Source of the DNA: Chitinophagaceae bacterium
GTDB taxonomy: Bacteria; Bacteroidota; Bacteroidia; Chitinophagales; Chitinophagaceae
Assembly: GCA_020403455.1 (NCBI GenBank)
Contig: JADBXP010000005.1
Location: forward strand, 1-64,000
Direction of reading: 5' to 3'
Length of the DNA stretch: 64,000 nt
Shown: piece by piece, positions 45,696-55,420 of the stretch
Layout: each line of letters starts with the position of its first letter
How positions within the stretch are numbered: position 1 is the first letter of the stretch
Program-made: the position numbers and the translations under genes
Notes under the pieces: generated by a model
What the model saw: only the letters and a program-made list of their open reading frames with translations
The model's database searches: none
Told to the model about the DNA's origin: nothing

Positions 45696-46697
45696 ATGAG
45701 AGGAATCGCATTATTTTGTTTTTTACTGATTTTGCTTTTACCGGCCGTTGCTCAGCAGGTAAATGGTCACTGGTATGGTGTAGGCAAAGTTCAATATCCT
45801 CGTCAGAGCAATAGTTACCTCTCTGAACTTGTTCTCCGACAGCAAGGAACACGCGTTTGGGGTGATTTTATCTATTATTTTAAGGACAGTATTTTACAGG
45901 TACCTATTCGTGGAAGATATAACAACACCACCCGTAGTGTTCAGTTGCAACCTTTCCCTGTAGTTTATTTTCAATCCATGAGTGCCTCCAGAGGCCTTTA
46001 TATTCGCATGGAAGGGTATTTTAGATTGGTGGCATCCAAAACAGAGTCCTCTCTTCAAGGCATGCTTTTCAGTATTCCTGCCTACCGATACATGGTTCCG
46101 GACATTAATTTTAAGTTAGTGAAATCGAATGATACCCTGCCATTGGTGAAAGAGCCTGATACCATACCTCAGCCGGTAAAGAAGGTTACTGTTTACAAAA
46201 ATATTTCTCCGGCTAAACCGATTGCGAAGCCGGTTACTCCAACTCCTATTGTTCCCGGAACTACGGCAAAAACGGTTCCACTCACTATCACTGAATTTCC
46301 GGTCGTTGCTGGTGCACAAATAAGCTCTTACAATCTTTTCAAGGAACGGAGTAAAGATGTTAGCAGGGTGTTGGAAGTCGATAATGATACCTTACGATTG
46401 GAGTTATTTGATAATGGTCAAATCGACGGAGATTCTGTATCGGTATTTCTCAATAACCGGTTGCTGCTGGATAAGAGCATGTTAGACATTAGCGGACTGA
46501 AACTTACTATTCGTATTGATACCAGCCTAGCTTATGATGAATTGGCCATGTTTGCGCACAACCTGGGAAATTTTCCACCCAATTCGGCATTATTGGTTCT
46601 TTATGACGGCAAAAAAAGGTATGAAATTTTCCTTAACAGTACCTTGAATTCAACTGCCACCATTCGGATCCGTAAGAGATCGGCTGTCAGGAAATGA
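45696..46697 (+). CDS. Secreted protein of unknown function with a Lys/Pro/Thr-rich linker
   Basis: This 333-residue protein has a signal peptide (MRGIALFCFLLILLLPAVAQQ) and an N-terminal beta-rich domain of about 120 residues (VNGHWYGVGKVQYPRQSN). A linker rich in Pro, Lys and Thr follows (about 150-205). The C-terminal domain has LELFDNGQIDGDSVSVFLNN, a motif I associate with exported Bacteroidota proteins. I chose the ATG at 45696; an upstream in-frame ATG adds 13 residues that do not fit a signal peptide. Function is unknown. It is convergent with the topoisomerase A gene, five bases apart. Confidence 0.82.
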   Translation: MRGIALFCFLLILLLPAVAQQVNGHWYGVGKVQYPRQSNSYLSELVLRQQGTRVWGDFIYYFKDSILQVPIRGRYNNTTRSVQLQPFPVVYFQSMSASRGLYIRMEGYFRLVASKTESSLQGMLFSIPAYRYMVPDINFKLVKSNDTLPLVKEPDTIPQPVKKVTVYKNISPAKPIAKPVTPTPIVPGTTAKTVPLTITEFPVVAGAQISSYNLFKERSKDVSRVLEVDNDTLRLELFDNGQIDGDSVSVFLNNRLLLDKSMLDISGLKLTIRIDTSLAYDELAMFAHNLGNFPPNSALLVLYDGKKRYEIFLNSTLNSTATIRIRKRSAVRK

Positions 46698-46702
46698 TTA
46701 TT

Positions 46703-49219
46703 CTACTCGAATAATTCCGGCTGAGTATTGTTGTCTTTACTCGCTTCCTGCCAGTTCATTTCAATGCTCTTGTGGAATTCTGTTAGTTTGGTGCCCACTG
46801 TTTTCCATCCGGTAACTTCTACCATTTTCGCAATTTTAAATGTTGCTTTTCTAACTTGTTGACCTTTTCCTGTTGTTACAATCAGCAAGGGTTCCGGTTC
46901 TGTCGTTACTGCGACCAAATAATTTCCTGCACCTTCTTTGATACAACTGAAAGGTGTTTTGAGTGTAGTAGTTTCAATGACAAAACGTTTTACGTTGAAC
47001 TGCTTTTTATCTTGATCCAAGTACACAGCAGAAATTACCTGTTCAGGTTGGTATTTTTCAATGAGTAAAATCTGGTCGGGTTCAAAACGCTGGTTAAGTT
47101 CTGTGTCTGTTATTTCGTATGTACCATTCTTGTTGAAAAGAATGATCTTTTCATCTTCAAAAGTGCCCAAATACTTGCCCTTTCCTTCTGTATTCAATCT
47201 TCCGAATTTATCATCGAACCAGAGTTTTATACCTGCCAGTGTGCTTCTTCCGGCTTCCTTCATCCGGATAGATTTCACACTGTATTTGGTTACCTGATTT
47301 CCAATGCTGGAACGACCCTTTATTTCCAACTCTTCAAAATAAAAATCAAATTCTTTGATCCGAGCAGTGGAAGCCGGACTCAATACTACTCTCACAGATT
47401 CTGCCTCACCATTGGCATTGGCAGAGAAATAATGCACTTTTGAACGTTCTTCACCTTTCGTCAGATCATATTCTTTGTCACGGGTTACTCCGGTAACATT
47501 GAATCTCTTGGCATAGCTGATACCTGTTTTACCATCTACATAGATCATGTTATAGGTAGTCCTTTCATCATTTTTCCGGAATACAGCTGCATGAATAATG
47601 TCTTTTCCTATGAATACCTTATCGGCAACCTTCACCACCTTCATGGCACCTCCCTTTGTAAAAGCAATGATGTCATCATAGTCTGAACACTCACAGAATA
47701 ATTCATCTTTTTTAAGTCCAGTACCTATGAAGCCTTCTGCCCTGTTGATGTATAGTTTTGTGTTGGCTATGGCTACCTGCTTCACCTGAATGGTATCGAA
47801 TTCTTTGATTGCGGTTTTTCTGGTTCTCTCTTTTCCGTATTTTTTTAAAAGGTTTTCATAATAAGCGACAGCGAAATCTGTCAGGTTATCAAGATTGTGC
47901 TCAACTTCCCGTATGTTTTCTTCAATTTGAAGGATCTGTTCATTGAGTTCTTTGATATCCAACCGATAGATGCGTCGAACCGGTTTCTCAGTTAGTTTCA
48001 ATATATCTGTTCTCTCAATGGGGCGTTTCAATTTCTTCTTGTAAGGCGCAAATCCTTTCTCTATTGCTTCAAGAACAGTTTCCCAGGTAGCATGTTTTTC
48101 TTCCAGTTCCTTGTAGATTTTTTCTTCAAAGAATATTTTTTCCAGAGATGTAAAATGCCATTTATCTTGTAATTCCCCTAATTTGATTTCAAGTTCCAGC
48201 TTCAGCAATTCACGTGTTTCATGGACAGAGGATTTTAATAAATCAGTTACAGTAAGGAATGCAGGTTTATTGGCAGCAATCACACAGGCATTGGGAGAAA
48301 TACTTACCTCACAATCAGTAAATGCATAGAGCGCATCGATGGTGATATCTGTTGAAATGCCGGGTGCCAACTCGATTTGCATTTCAATATCAGCGGCATT
48401 GAGATCGGTTACTTTTTTAATTTTTATTTTACCGTGGTCGTTAGCCTTTGTTATACTTTCCATCAATTGGTGTGTTGTAACACCGTATGGTACATCTCGA
48501 ATGACCAGCGTTTTTTTGTCTAATTCCTCAATTCTTGCCCGAACCCTTACTTTGCCCCCTCTTTTACCATCTTGGTATCCGGTAACATCAATCATTCCTG
48601 CAGTCTGGAAATCAGGATATAGCTCAAATTTCCTTCCCCGAAGACATTTGATGGATGCTTCAATCAATTCACAAAAATTATGGGGAAGAATTTTAGTGGA
48701 GAGACCTACTGCAATCCCATCAGCTCCTTGCGCCAACAACAAAGGAAATTTCATGGGCAGTGTAATCGGCTCTTGCTTCCTACCATCATAACTCAATTGC
48801 CAGCGGGTGGTGGCCGGATTGAAAGCTACTTCCAGTGCGAATTTGGAGAGACGTGCTTCTATGTACCTGGGAGCTGCGGCTTGATCTCCTGTTCTAACAT
48901 CCCCCCAGTTACCCTGGGTTTCAATGAGCAGGTCTTTCTGACCTAAGTTAACAAGTGCATCACCTATGCTCGCATCTCCATGTGGATGATACTGCATACT
49001 TTGGCCAATGATGTTGGCTACTTTATTGAATCTGCCATCATCCATTTCTTTCATGGCATGCAGTATCCTTCTTTGCACAGGCTTCAACCCATCCTCAATA
49101 GCCGGTACAGCCCGTTCTAAAATTACATACGAAGCATAGTCCAGAAACCAGTTTTTATACTGACCCTGAACACCTGATTCAATATCAAAAACCTGCATAT
49201 CACTCTTTCCCTTTGCCAT
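46703..49219 (-). CDS. Type IIA DNA topoisomerase subunit A (topoisomerase IV/gyrase A-like)
   Basis: The 838-residue protein carries the strand-passage and DNA-cleavage activities of topoisomerase IV. It shows YVILERAVPAIEDGLKPVQRRIL, HPHGDASIGDAL (78-89) and the DNA-linking Tyr119 in APRYIEARLS. The GyrA-type box is absent from the C-terminal half, which has degenerate beta-pinwheel repeats (EITDTELNQRF), favouring topoisomerase IV over gyrase. Position 83 (E. coli GyrA numbering coincides) is Ala rather than Ser, as is normal for this branch as far as I know. It is the last gene of the operon that begins with subunit B at 52342. Confidence 0.93.
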   Translation of the reverse strand: MAKGKSDMQVFDIESGVQGQYKNWFLDYASYVILERAVPAIEDGLKPVQRRILHAMKEMDDGRFNKVANIIGQSMQYHPHGDASIGDALVNLGQKDLLIETQGNWGDVRTGDQAAAPRYIEARLSKFALEVAFNPATTRWQLSYDGRKQEPITLPMKFPLLLAQGADGIAVGLSTKILPHNFCELIEASIKCLRGRKFELYPDFQTAGMIDVTGYQDGKRGGKVRVRARIEELDKKTLVIRDVPYGVTTHQLMESITKANDHGKIKIKKVTDLNAADIEMQIELAPGISTDITIDALYAFTDCEVSISPNACVIAANKPAFLTVTDLLKSSVHETRELLKLELEIKLGELQDKWHFTSLEKIFFEEKIYKELEEKHATWETVLEAIEKGFAPYKKKLKRPIERTDILKLTEKPVRRIYRLDIKELNEQILQIEENIREVEHNLDNLTDFAVAYYENLLKKYGKERTRKTAIKEFDTIQVKQVAIANTKLYINRAEGFIGTGLKKDELFCECSDYDDIIAFTKGGAMKVVKVADKVFIGKDIIHAAVFRKNDERTTYNMIYVDGKTGISYAKRFNVTGVTRDKEYDLTKGEERSKVHYFSANANGEAESVRVVLSPASTARIKEFDFYFEELEIKGRSSIGNQVTKYSVKSIRMKEAGRSTLAGIKLWFDDKFGRLNTEGKGKYLGTFEDEKIILFNKNGTYEITDTELNQRFEPDQILLIEKYQPEQVISAVYLDQDKKQFNVKRFVIETTTLKTPFSCIKEGAGNYLVAVTTEPEPLLIVTTGKGQQVRKATFKIAKMVEVTGWKTVGTKLTEFHKSIEMNWQEASKDNNTQPELFE

Positions 49220-49223
49220 ATAT

Positions 49224-49622
49224 TTATTTACTACTTACTTGATCTTTTTCAATATAAAATGTATCCAATGGACCTTCCAACATGGAATTCAATTCGAGCA
49301 TTACGAAATCCGTTTCTGCCACAACTTCATGCCATATCCAGGGATAGATGTCTACCTCTACCGGTGACTCCAGCACAATTGAACCTTCTTCGCCTGATCG
49401 GAGATCTTTCCAATTCAAAGTGGCTGTCCCATTTAATAAGACAAATTGCTCCGGATTCTTATTCGCTGACAATCCTTTGTGATAATGTCTCGCGCCAATT
49501 GCTCCGCGTTGCCGATAAAAAACCATGTATTCTCCCGATCGTTGAGTTGTAAAATGATGCACACTGCCTCGTTCATCACTGCTTTTTAGGGCCATTGGTC
49601 GTATGTCGATGGTCTGACTCAT
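49224..49622 (-). CDS. Cupin-fold protein (WxcM/FdtA-like)
   Basis: This 132-residue single-domain cupin has ARHYHKGLSANKNPEQFVLLNGTATL, close to the HYHxxxxxxxF pattern of sugar-nucleotide 3,4-ketoisomerases (FdtA/WxcM C-terminal type), and WIWHEVVAETDFVMLEL. A sugar-isomerase role is possible but no sugar-nucleotide genes are near; a generic small-molecule binding role is equally possible. It is inside the topoisomerase operon: it overlaps the DUF1835 stop by four bases and ends four bases before subunit A. Confidence 0.78.
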   Translation of the reverse strand: MSQTIDIRPMALKSSDERGSVHHFTTQRSGEYMVFYRQRGAIGARHYHKGLSANKNPEQFVLLNGTATLNWKDLRSGEEGSIVLESPVEVDIYPWIWHEVVAETDFVMLELNSMLEGPLDTFYIEKDQVSSK

Positions 49623-50452
49623 TGCTCAGTGGATGTTATTTCCTTTGCAGCAGTTCTGCGAACCTGTGTATCTTTCCAACCTTTGTTTTTATCATCCTGC
49701 CATTCGATCTTCCCTTCTTCAACCATACCTTTCAAGCGCCAAGCAATAAAACTGTCTGTCAATCCATTTTTATTCTTGGAAAGCAGTTGACCAATTACTT
49801 TGTTCAACTTTTGCCATTCAGAACTAATAGCTCTGAAAATTTCTTCGTCATGGAAATCGATGGAGCGATTCACCAACTTCTTACCACCTTCCAGCAGACG
49901 CACCATTCCCTCTCCTGCCAGCAACCTAGACCATTCTTCCGGATCGACTTCCCATTCACTTCCGGTGATGGGGCGGGCAAGTTTTTTGGCTTTCAGGAAT
50001 TCCTTCGGCAATATTTCATGAAGATGGGAGGGATAAAAAATGCCACCCTTTTCATTGAGAAATGGCAAGTTATTCATGTATAGTACCATGATTCTCCCTG
50101 CGAAAGGTTTCAGGTATTTCAATATCCAATAATAACCACACACATCATGTGCATTCTGTCCCATCCAAATCCAGCACTCTTCTTCGGGTACTGCAATTAA
50201 TTCCTCAGATAATTGTTGTAAGGTTGCAACATCATCCACTAAATTAATTTGATCTTCATAAGGTGATCCTTCTAAAAGATTTGACCACCAAGCCCTTCGT
50301 GCCTGCAATGTTTCTTCTGTCTCTTCTGCAGCCAAAGGACCTGTGGCATAATCGTCACGGATCACGAAGATGTTTCCTGCGAGCGTTTCATCCAGTACAA
50401 TGGCTTCTTGCAGTAATCTGGCATTCTGCTCTTCAAATACAAGGTGTTTCAT
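49619..50452 (-). CDS. DUF1835 domain protein
   Basis: The 277-residue protein begins MKHLVFEEQNARLLQEAIVL and has the DUF1835 pattern FVIRDDYATGPLA followed by WIWMGQNAHDVCGYYWILKYL. The C-terminal part (ITGSEWEVDPEEW, then KVIGQLLSKNKNGLTDSFIAWRL) has the usual helical DUF3658-like ending. Function is unknown. It starts six bases after topoisomerase subunit B and overlaps the cupin gene by four bases, so it is co-transcribed with essential topoisomerase genes. Confidence 0.85.
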   Translation of the reverse strand: MKHLVFEEQNARLLQEAIVLDETLAGNIFVIRDDYATGPLAAEETEETLQARRAWWSNLLEGSPYEDQINLVDDVATLQQLSEELIAVPEEECWIWMGQNAHDVCGYYWILKYLKPFAGRIMVLYMNNLPFLNEKGGIFYPSHLHEILPKEFLKAKKLARPITGSEWEVDPEEWSRLLAGEGMVRLLEGGKKLVNRSIDFHDEEIFRAISSEWQKLNKVIGQLLSKNKNGLTDSFIAWRLKGMVEEGKIEWQDDKNKGWKDTQVRRTAAKEITSTEQ

Positions 50453-50458
50453 TTGCTA

Positions 50459-52342
50459 TCAATTATTCACTATGTCCAGTTCAATTCTAAGATTTTCAAT
50501 AATTTTTTCCTGTCGTTCAGGCGTGTTCTTTCCCATGTAGAACTCCAATATATCGTGAATGCCCACTTCATTGTTGATGGTTACTATTTGTTTGCGCATA
50601 TCGGGTCCAATGAATTTGCTGAATTCTTCGGGACTAATTTCTCCTAGACCTTTGAATCGGGTGATTTCAGGTTTACTTCCCAATTTTTTTACTGCTTCTT
50701 TTTTCTCATATTCATCATAACAGTAAATGGTCTCTTGTTTATTCCGAACACGGAACAAAGGTGTTTCAAGTATGTAAACGTGTTCGTGTTTCACGAGATC
50801 CGGAAAAAACTGGAGGAAAAAGGTCATCAATAACAAACGAATGTGTGAACCATCCACATCCGCATCTGTAGCTATAATTACCTGATTATAGCGCAATCCT
50901 TCGAGTCCGTCTTCAATATTCAGGGCATGTTGCAAAAGATTGAACTCCTCATTTTCGTACACCACTTTTTTGGACAGACCAAAAGAGTTGAGGGGTTTTC
51001 CCCGCAAGCTAAAAACGGCCTGGGTATCTACATTGCGGGATTTGGTAATACTTCCACTGGCACTGTCGCCCTCTGTGATAAAGAGGGTTGATTGATTTTG
51101 AAGAGCAATGAATTCTTCTTTGTTTTTTGCAGGTGGGTCATCATTCAGGTGCACTCTGCAATCCCTTAGTTTTTTGTTGTGTAAGTTGGCCTTTTTTGCC
51201 CGTTCATTGGCCAGCTTTTTAATTCCAGCCAGTTCCTTTCTCTCCCTTTCATTTTGCTCAATCCGCTTTTTAAGTGCATCAGCTACCGACAAATTCCTGT
51301 GGAGGAAGTTATCCAGTTCTTTGGCAAGAAAATCCAGGATAAAATTTTTCATGGTGGGACCACCTTCAAAAACAGTAACGGATCCCAGTTTTGTTTTGGT
51401 TTGGCTTTCGAATACCGGTTCCTGTACTCTTACTGATACAGCAGCTACGATACTGGTTCGTATATCTGATGCTTCATAATCTTTTTTGAAAAAATCACGT
51501 ATCACCTTCACATAAGCTTCGCGGAATGCCTGCTGGTGGGTACCGCCCTGGGTAGTATATTGTCCGTTGACAAACGAGAAAATATCTTCCCCGTAATCAT
51601 TGTTGTGGGAAATGGCTACTTCGATGTCTTCACCTTTCAGGTGAATGATCGGATACCGCAATTCATCGGCTGTTGTTTTTTTCTCCAACAAATCAAGTAA
51701 GCCATTTTTGCTGACGAATTTCTTTCCATTGAAAAATATTTGCAATCCGGCATTCAGGAAACAGTAATTCCAGAGCAGATTGTCGATGTATTCATTTTTA
51801 AAATCAAAATGACGAAAAACCTGATCATCGGGCAGAAACTCTACCAGTGTGCCATTTGACTCTTTCGAAGCTGCTTCTTTGTGCTCTTTGAGCAAAACTC
51901 CCCGCTCAAATTCAGCGGTTTTTTGTTTGCCTTCCCGATAGGCCGTTACACGAAAATGTTGGCTCAGGGCATTGACCGCCTTGGTACCAACCCCGTTCAA
52001 CCCGACGCTTTTCTGGAAAGCCTTGCTATCATATTTTGCTCCGGTATTGATCTTACTCACAACATCCACCACTTTTCCCAAAGGAATTCCCCGTCCATAG
52101 TCCCGAACAGTCACCATTTTCCCGGTAATACCAATTTCTATCTGTCTCCCGTATCCCATGGTATATTCATCGATACAGTTGTCCAATACCTCTTTTAATA
52201 ACACGTATATGCCATCATCAGGAGCAGCGCCATCACCTGTTTTTCCGATGTACATACCGGGTCTCAGCCGAATGTGCTCTCGCCAGTCCAGCGACCTAAT
52301 CGAGGACTCATCATATTCATTCCCAATTTGCTGTACAGCCAT
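50459..52342 (-). CDS. Type IIA DNA topoisomerase subunit B (topoisomerase IV/gyrase B-like)
   Basis: The 627-residue ATPase subunit pairs with the A subunit at 46703-49219. It has the GHKL fold ([17 protein letters not shown] and DYGRGIPLG), the TOPRIM motif EGDSASGS (beginning [11 protein letters not shown]), the metal-binding TDADVDGSH, and the GyrB-type C-terminus [16 protein letters not shown]. The length is that of ParE rather than full GyrB. It is the first gene of the operon with DUF1835, the cupin and subunit A. A -7 box lies upstream. Confidence 0.94.
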   Translation of the reverse strand: MAVQQIGNEYDESSIRSLDWREHIRLRPGMYIGKTGDGAAPDDGIYVLLKEVLDNCIDEYTMGYGRQIEIGITGKMVTVRDYGRGIPLGKVVDVVSKINTGAKYDSKAFQKSVGLNGVGTKAVNALSQHFRVTAYREGKQKTAEFERGVLLKEHKEAASKESNGTLVEFLPDDQVFRHFDFKNEYIDNLLWNYCFLNAGLQIFFNGKKFVSKNGLLDLLEKKTTADELRYPIIHLKGEDIEVAISHNNDYGEDIFSFVNGQYTTQGGTHQQAFREAYVKVIRDFFKKDYEASDIRTSIVAAVSVRVQEPVFESQTKTKLGSVTVFEGGPTMKNFILDFLAKELDNFLHRNLSVADALKKRIEQNERERKELAGIKKLANERAKKANLHNKKLRDCRVHLNDDPPAKNKEEFIALQNQSTLFITEGDSASGSITKSRNVDTQAVFSLRGKPLNSFGLSKKVVYENEEFNLLQHALNIEDGLEGLRYNQVIIATDADVDGSHIRLLLMTFFLQFFPDLVKHEHVYILETPLFRVRNKQETIYCYDEYEKKEAVKKLGSKPEITRFKGLGEISPEEFSKFIGPDMRKQIVTINNEVGIHDILEFYMGKNTPERQEKIIENLRIELDIVNN

Positions 52343-52378
52343 AGTCCTTCTGTGAATTTAACTTTTGTTCAAAGGGTA

Positions 52379-52386
52379 CAAATCTA
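52379..52386 (-). promoter_or_regulatory. -7 box of the topoisomerase operon
   Basis: On the minus strand TAGATTTG matches TAnnTTTG, about 36 bases before the subunit B ATG at 52342. Confidence 0.5.
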
Positions 52387-52435
52387 AACACCTACACGGG
52401 CAGCACAATTTTACTTTTCTACAAATGCCTTTTTT

Positions 52436-53023
52436 ATGTGGATAAACAGAATTGGATGGATTGGAAGGGCAATTTTGGCAACGGAAATCTTAACTTTAAC
52501 TATTCTTTCTCCCGAATTCGATATTAAAAGCGATTTAAATGAAATTTCCCTGCTGGCTGCATGCCGGGAGGAAGAAAATGATCATTTTCGGAACTTCCTG
52601 GAAGCCCGGGATCCGTTGATGATAGATAACATTGTTTTTGCCCTTCAGGAAGCAGTGACGCAACAAATTGACTGCAAAAAGTGTGGGAATTGCTGTAAAA
52701 GTCTGATGATTGTGGTAACGCAGGAAGAGTTAGAAAAGGTTGCAGCAAAAACCAATACCCCCTCTGACGAATTTAAGTCCAGTTATCTTGCTGAGGGACT
52801 CAGCGGTAAATTGATCATGAATGCAATGCCTTGTCATTTTTTATCCGACAATCAATGTACCATCTATGCCGAACGATTTGCGGGTTGCAGAGAGTTTCCT
52901 GCGCTTCATTTGCCCGGGTTCACCAATCGGTTTTTCACGGTTCAAATGCACTATGATCGTTGTCCTATCATTTTTAATGTTGTCGAACTTCTTAAAAAAG
53001 AACTGTTGTTTTTTACTACCTGA
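52436..53023 (+). CDS. YkgJ-family cysteine-cluster protein
   Basis: This protein has the zinc/iron-cluster-type motif CKKCGNCC, then CHFLSDNQCTIYAERFAGCREFPAL and DRCPI, the YkgJ cysteine pattern; members may bind a metal or Fe-S cluster, and function is unknown. The start is doubtful. I list the only upstream in-frame ATG (195 residues), but family resemblance begins near SDLNEISLLAACREEENDH (residue 32), and the first 22 residues look non-native. An ATT at 52502 or a TTG at 52475 would give about 174 or 182 residues. It is 25 bases before the NamZ-like gene. Confidence 0.82.
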   Translation: MWINRIGWIGRAILATEILTLTILSPEFDIKSDLNEISLLAACREEENDHFRNFLEARDPLMIDNIVFALQEAVTQQIDCKKCGNCCKSLMIVVTQEELEKVAAKTNTPSDEFKSSYLAEGLSGKLIMNAMPCHFLSDNQCTIYAERFAGCREFPALHLPGFTNRFFTVQMHYDRCPIIFNVVELLKKELLFFTT

Positions 53024-53037
53024 ACGAACTTAGGACT

Positions 53038-53045
53038 TAACTTTA
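53038..53045 (+). promoter_or_regulatory. Near-consensus -7 box three bases before the NamZ-like start
   Basis: TAACTTTA matches seven of eight positions of TAnnTTTG and ends three bases before the ATG at 53049. A very similar string, TTAACTTTAACTAT, occurs at 52490-52503 in the preceding gene. Confidence 0.4.
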
Positions 53046-53048
53046 AGT

Positions 53049-54218
53049 ATGCAGGTAGAATTTGGCTTAGACGTAATTCTGAATCAGGCCCCTCAATGGA
53101 AACATGAGGTGCTGGGATTATTAACCAACCAATCAGCCACCACCAAGGATGGCCTTCCGGGTCGGGAGGCCTTGTTGCGACATGGATTTTCTTTAACACA
53201 GTTGTTTGCACCGGAACATGGCCTAGATACTAGGGGTGCCGATGGGGCTCCCATGCCCGATGGGGTTGATGGGTTAACAGGATTACCGGTGAAAAGCCTG
53301 TATCTCCATTCTTTTGCTCCCGATAAACAAGACCTAGCTCGTTTGGACCGTGTTTTATTCGATGTGCCTGATGTGGGGGTTCGGTTTTATACTTATCTAT
53401 GGTCGCTAACCTATTTAATGGAAGCCTGTGCTGCCAATGGAAAACCACTGGTGATACTGGATCGTCCCAACCCCATCTCCGGTAACCTTGAATTGGCTGA
53501 AGGCCCTATGCTGGAGGAAGCCAACGCATCGTTCATTGGTCGCTGGTCCATACCAATTCGACATTCTTGTACGCTCGGTGAGTTAGCCGGGTATTTCAAT
53601 GATCATTTTAAGTTGGGTGTTGACCTGGAAGTTATTCCTTGCAAGGGTTGGAACAGAATGAGCTTTCAAACGCAGTGGGGAACAGCATTTGTTCCTCCGT
53701 CTCCTGCCATACAAAGATTTGAGACCACCTTGTTGTACCCCGGACTTTGTTTGCTGGAAGCAACAAATGTGAGTGAGGGAAGGGGAACCGATGACCCATT
53801 TACTAAGTTGGGTGCCCCTTGGTTAGACGCAGCTGCGCTGGCCCGGCGATTGTTTGAATTGGAAATGGATGAAGTGGATATGGAACTAGTTGAATTTACC
53901 CCGGATTCGGGAAAATATGCCGGAATGATGTGCAAGGGACTTCAATTCAGTGTTCATGACAGACCTCACTTTCAGCCGGTATTCTGGGGATGCCTTGTAG
54001 TAAAACTGATCAAGGAGTTACATCCCGTAGAATTTACATGGGAGCCTTACCCAACACTTGCCAATCCATCAGGAACACGACATCTAAATAGATTGTTTGG
54101 TCAGACAGGAAGTGAAGAAATATTTGATTTGCCCATGCCCCTCTTCCTCGCAAAAATCACCCGACTCACGAGGGTTGCATCCTGGTACTCAGAAATAAAA
54201 AAATATCTATTATATTGA
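53049..54218 (+). CDS. NamZ-like exo-beta-N-acetylmuramidase (DUF1343)
   Basis: DUF1343 proteins include NamZ, which releases terminal MurNAc from peptidoglycan fragments. The 389-residue protein has FGLDVILNQ, LTNQSA, FAPEHGLDT, and DVGVRFYTYLWSLTYLMEA, all typical, and PGLCLLEATNVSEGRGTDDPF near the active site. No signal peptide is visible, so it appears cytoplasmic, unlike secreted relatives; it may act on imported muropeptides. Together with Mpl and the amidase in this window it fits wall recycling. The start has a near -7 box almost touching it. Confidence 0.9.
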   Translation: MQVEFGLDVILNQAPQWKHEVLGLLTNQSATTKDGLPGREALLRHGFSLTQLFAPEHGLDTRGADGAPMPDGVDGLTGLPVKSLYLHSFAPDKQDLARLDRVLFDVPDVGVRFYTYLWSLTYLMEACAANGKPLVILDRPNPISGNLELAEGPMLEEANASFIGRWSIPIRHSCTLGELAGYFNDHFKLGVDLEVIPCKGWNRMSFQTQWGTAFVPPSPAIQRFETTLLYPGLCLLEATNVSEGRGTDDPFTKLGAPWLDAAALARRLFELEMDEVDMELVEFTPDSGKYAGMMCKGLQFSVHDRPHFQPVFWGCLVVKLIKELHPVEFTWEPYPTLANPSGTRHLNRLFGQTGSEEIFDLPMPLFLAKITRLTRVASWYSEIKKYLLY

Positions 54219-54265
54219 ATATTAATTTATTATAACATTTTACTCAAATTAATATCTAAGTATTC

Positions 54266-55336
54266 ATGTCAACAATTCTTCTGCGATTCTTCTCCATAGT
54301 TTCATTGTTGGGGTTTTTCAATATGGGAAAAGCGCAATACAAATTATTTCAACCAGAGGTGCTATATAAACATGAAAGTAAAGCGAGCTTCAGGGGAATA
54401 GCTGTGGTAAATGATGATGTTGTATGGGTTTCCGGAAGTAAAGGGACCGTTGGAATTACCACCAATGGGGGATTTTCGTGGAATTGGATACAAGTTAAAG
54501 GACATGAAAAAAGGGATTTTAGGGATGTTGCGGCAATGGATAGTCTCACTGCTGTGATCATTGCAGTGGGTGAACCTGCGATAATTCTTCGAACAATTGA
54601 CGGCGGGAAAAATTGGCTGGAGACATTCAGGGATGAAAGAGCTGGGATGTTCCTGGATGCCATGTATTTTCGGAATGGTCTGGAGGGAATGGTAATTGGT
54701 GACCCTATTGCCCGTTCTCCTTTTATGGCTAGCACCATTGATGGTGGAATCAGTTGGCAACCACTTGTTTTGGAGGGTGCAGCAGGACAACCGGTTCTTC
54801 TCGATTCCGGTGAGGCTTTTTTTGCCGCCAGCGGCTCTAATTTGCATTTAATGAATTCCGGAAATATCAGGAATGGTTATATGGTAACAGGAGGAAGTAG
54901 GTCACAAATGATCCATACAGATGGAAAATTCATTGAGCGTCTTCCATTTCTACCGGGTGGTGCCTCCAGGGGAGGCAATTCAATTGCCATGAAAAATTCA
55001 TTGCAGGGGATCATTGTGGGGGGTGACTTTTCTCAGGATACTTCCACAGCCAATAATTGTTTGCTGGTTGATTTACGTGTAACCGGATTAAAAAATGAGC
55101 AATTGTTTACCCGACCAGCAAATCCACCGGGGGGATATCGTTCCTGCGTTCAATATTTGTTTCGAAAAACATGGATTACTTGCGGCACATCCGGGATTGA
55201 TGTTACCACCGATGACGGTTTAAACTGGCGAATGATATCGAAGGACAGTTACCATACACTGGGATATGCCAAGAAAGGAAAATATGTTTATCTGGCAGGT
55301 GGTGGAGGGAGAGTGGGGAGGATTCGGGTACGTTAA
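54266..55336 (+). CDS. Secreted YCF48/sialidase-like beta-propeller protein
   Basis: The 356-residue protein has a signal peptide (to about residue 23, MGKAQ) and repeated WVSGSKGTVGITTNGGFSWNW, ILRTIDGGKNW and STIDGGISW segments, the blades of a YCF48/BNR-type propeller. Similar proteins stabilise or assemble complexes in other organisms or serve as cell-surface proteins; the role here is not assigned. It lacks the FRIP motif, so it is not a true sialidase. It is 47 bases after the NamZ-like gene. Confidence 0.85.
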   Translation: MSTILLRFFSIVSLLGFFNMGKAQYKLFQPEVLYKHESKASFRGIAVVNDDVVWVSGSKGTVGITTNGGFSWNWIQVKGHEKRDFRDVAAMDSLTAVIIAVGEPAIILRTIDGGKNWLETFRDERAGMFLDAMYFRNGLEGMVIGDPIARSPFMASTIDGGISWQPLVLEGAAGQPVLLDSGEAFFAASGSNLHLMNSGNIRNGYMVTGGSRSQMIHTDGKFIERLPFLPGGASRGGNSIAMKNSLQGIIVGGDFSQDTSTANNCLLVDLRVTGLKNEQLFTRPANPPGGYRSCVQYLFRKTWITCGTSGIDVTTDDGLNWRMISKDSYHTLGYAKKGKYVYLAGGGGRVGRIRVR

Positions 55337-55420
55337 AAAGAAGGAGGTAAATTGATCAAGTTCTTGTTAAATTAATTTTCCTTGTAAGTTTTTTATTAAT
55401 TTTATTTGAATCTCCTACCT

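Noticed and set aside
46703..49219. Quinolone-resistance mutation (Ala at position 83)
   Set aside because: Ala at this place in HPHGDASIGD is, to my knowledge, normal in this topoisomerase branch and not evidence of selection.
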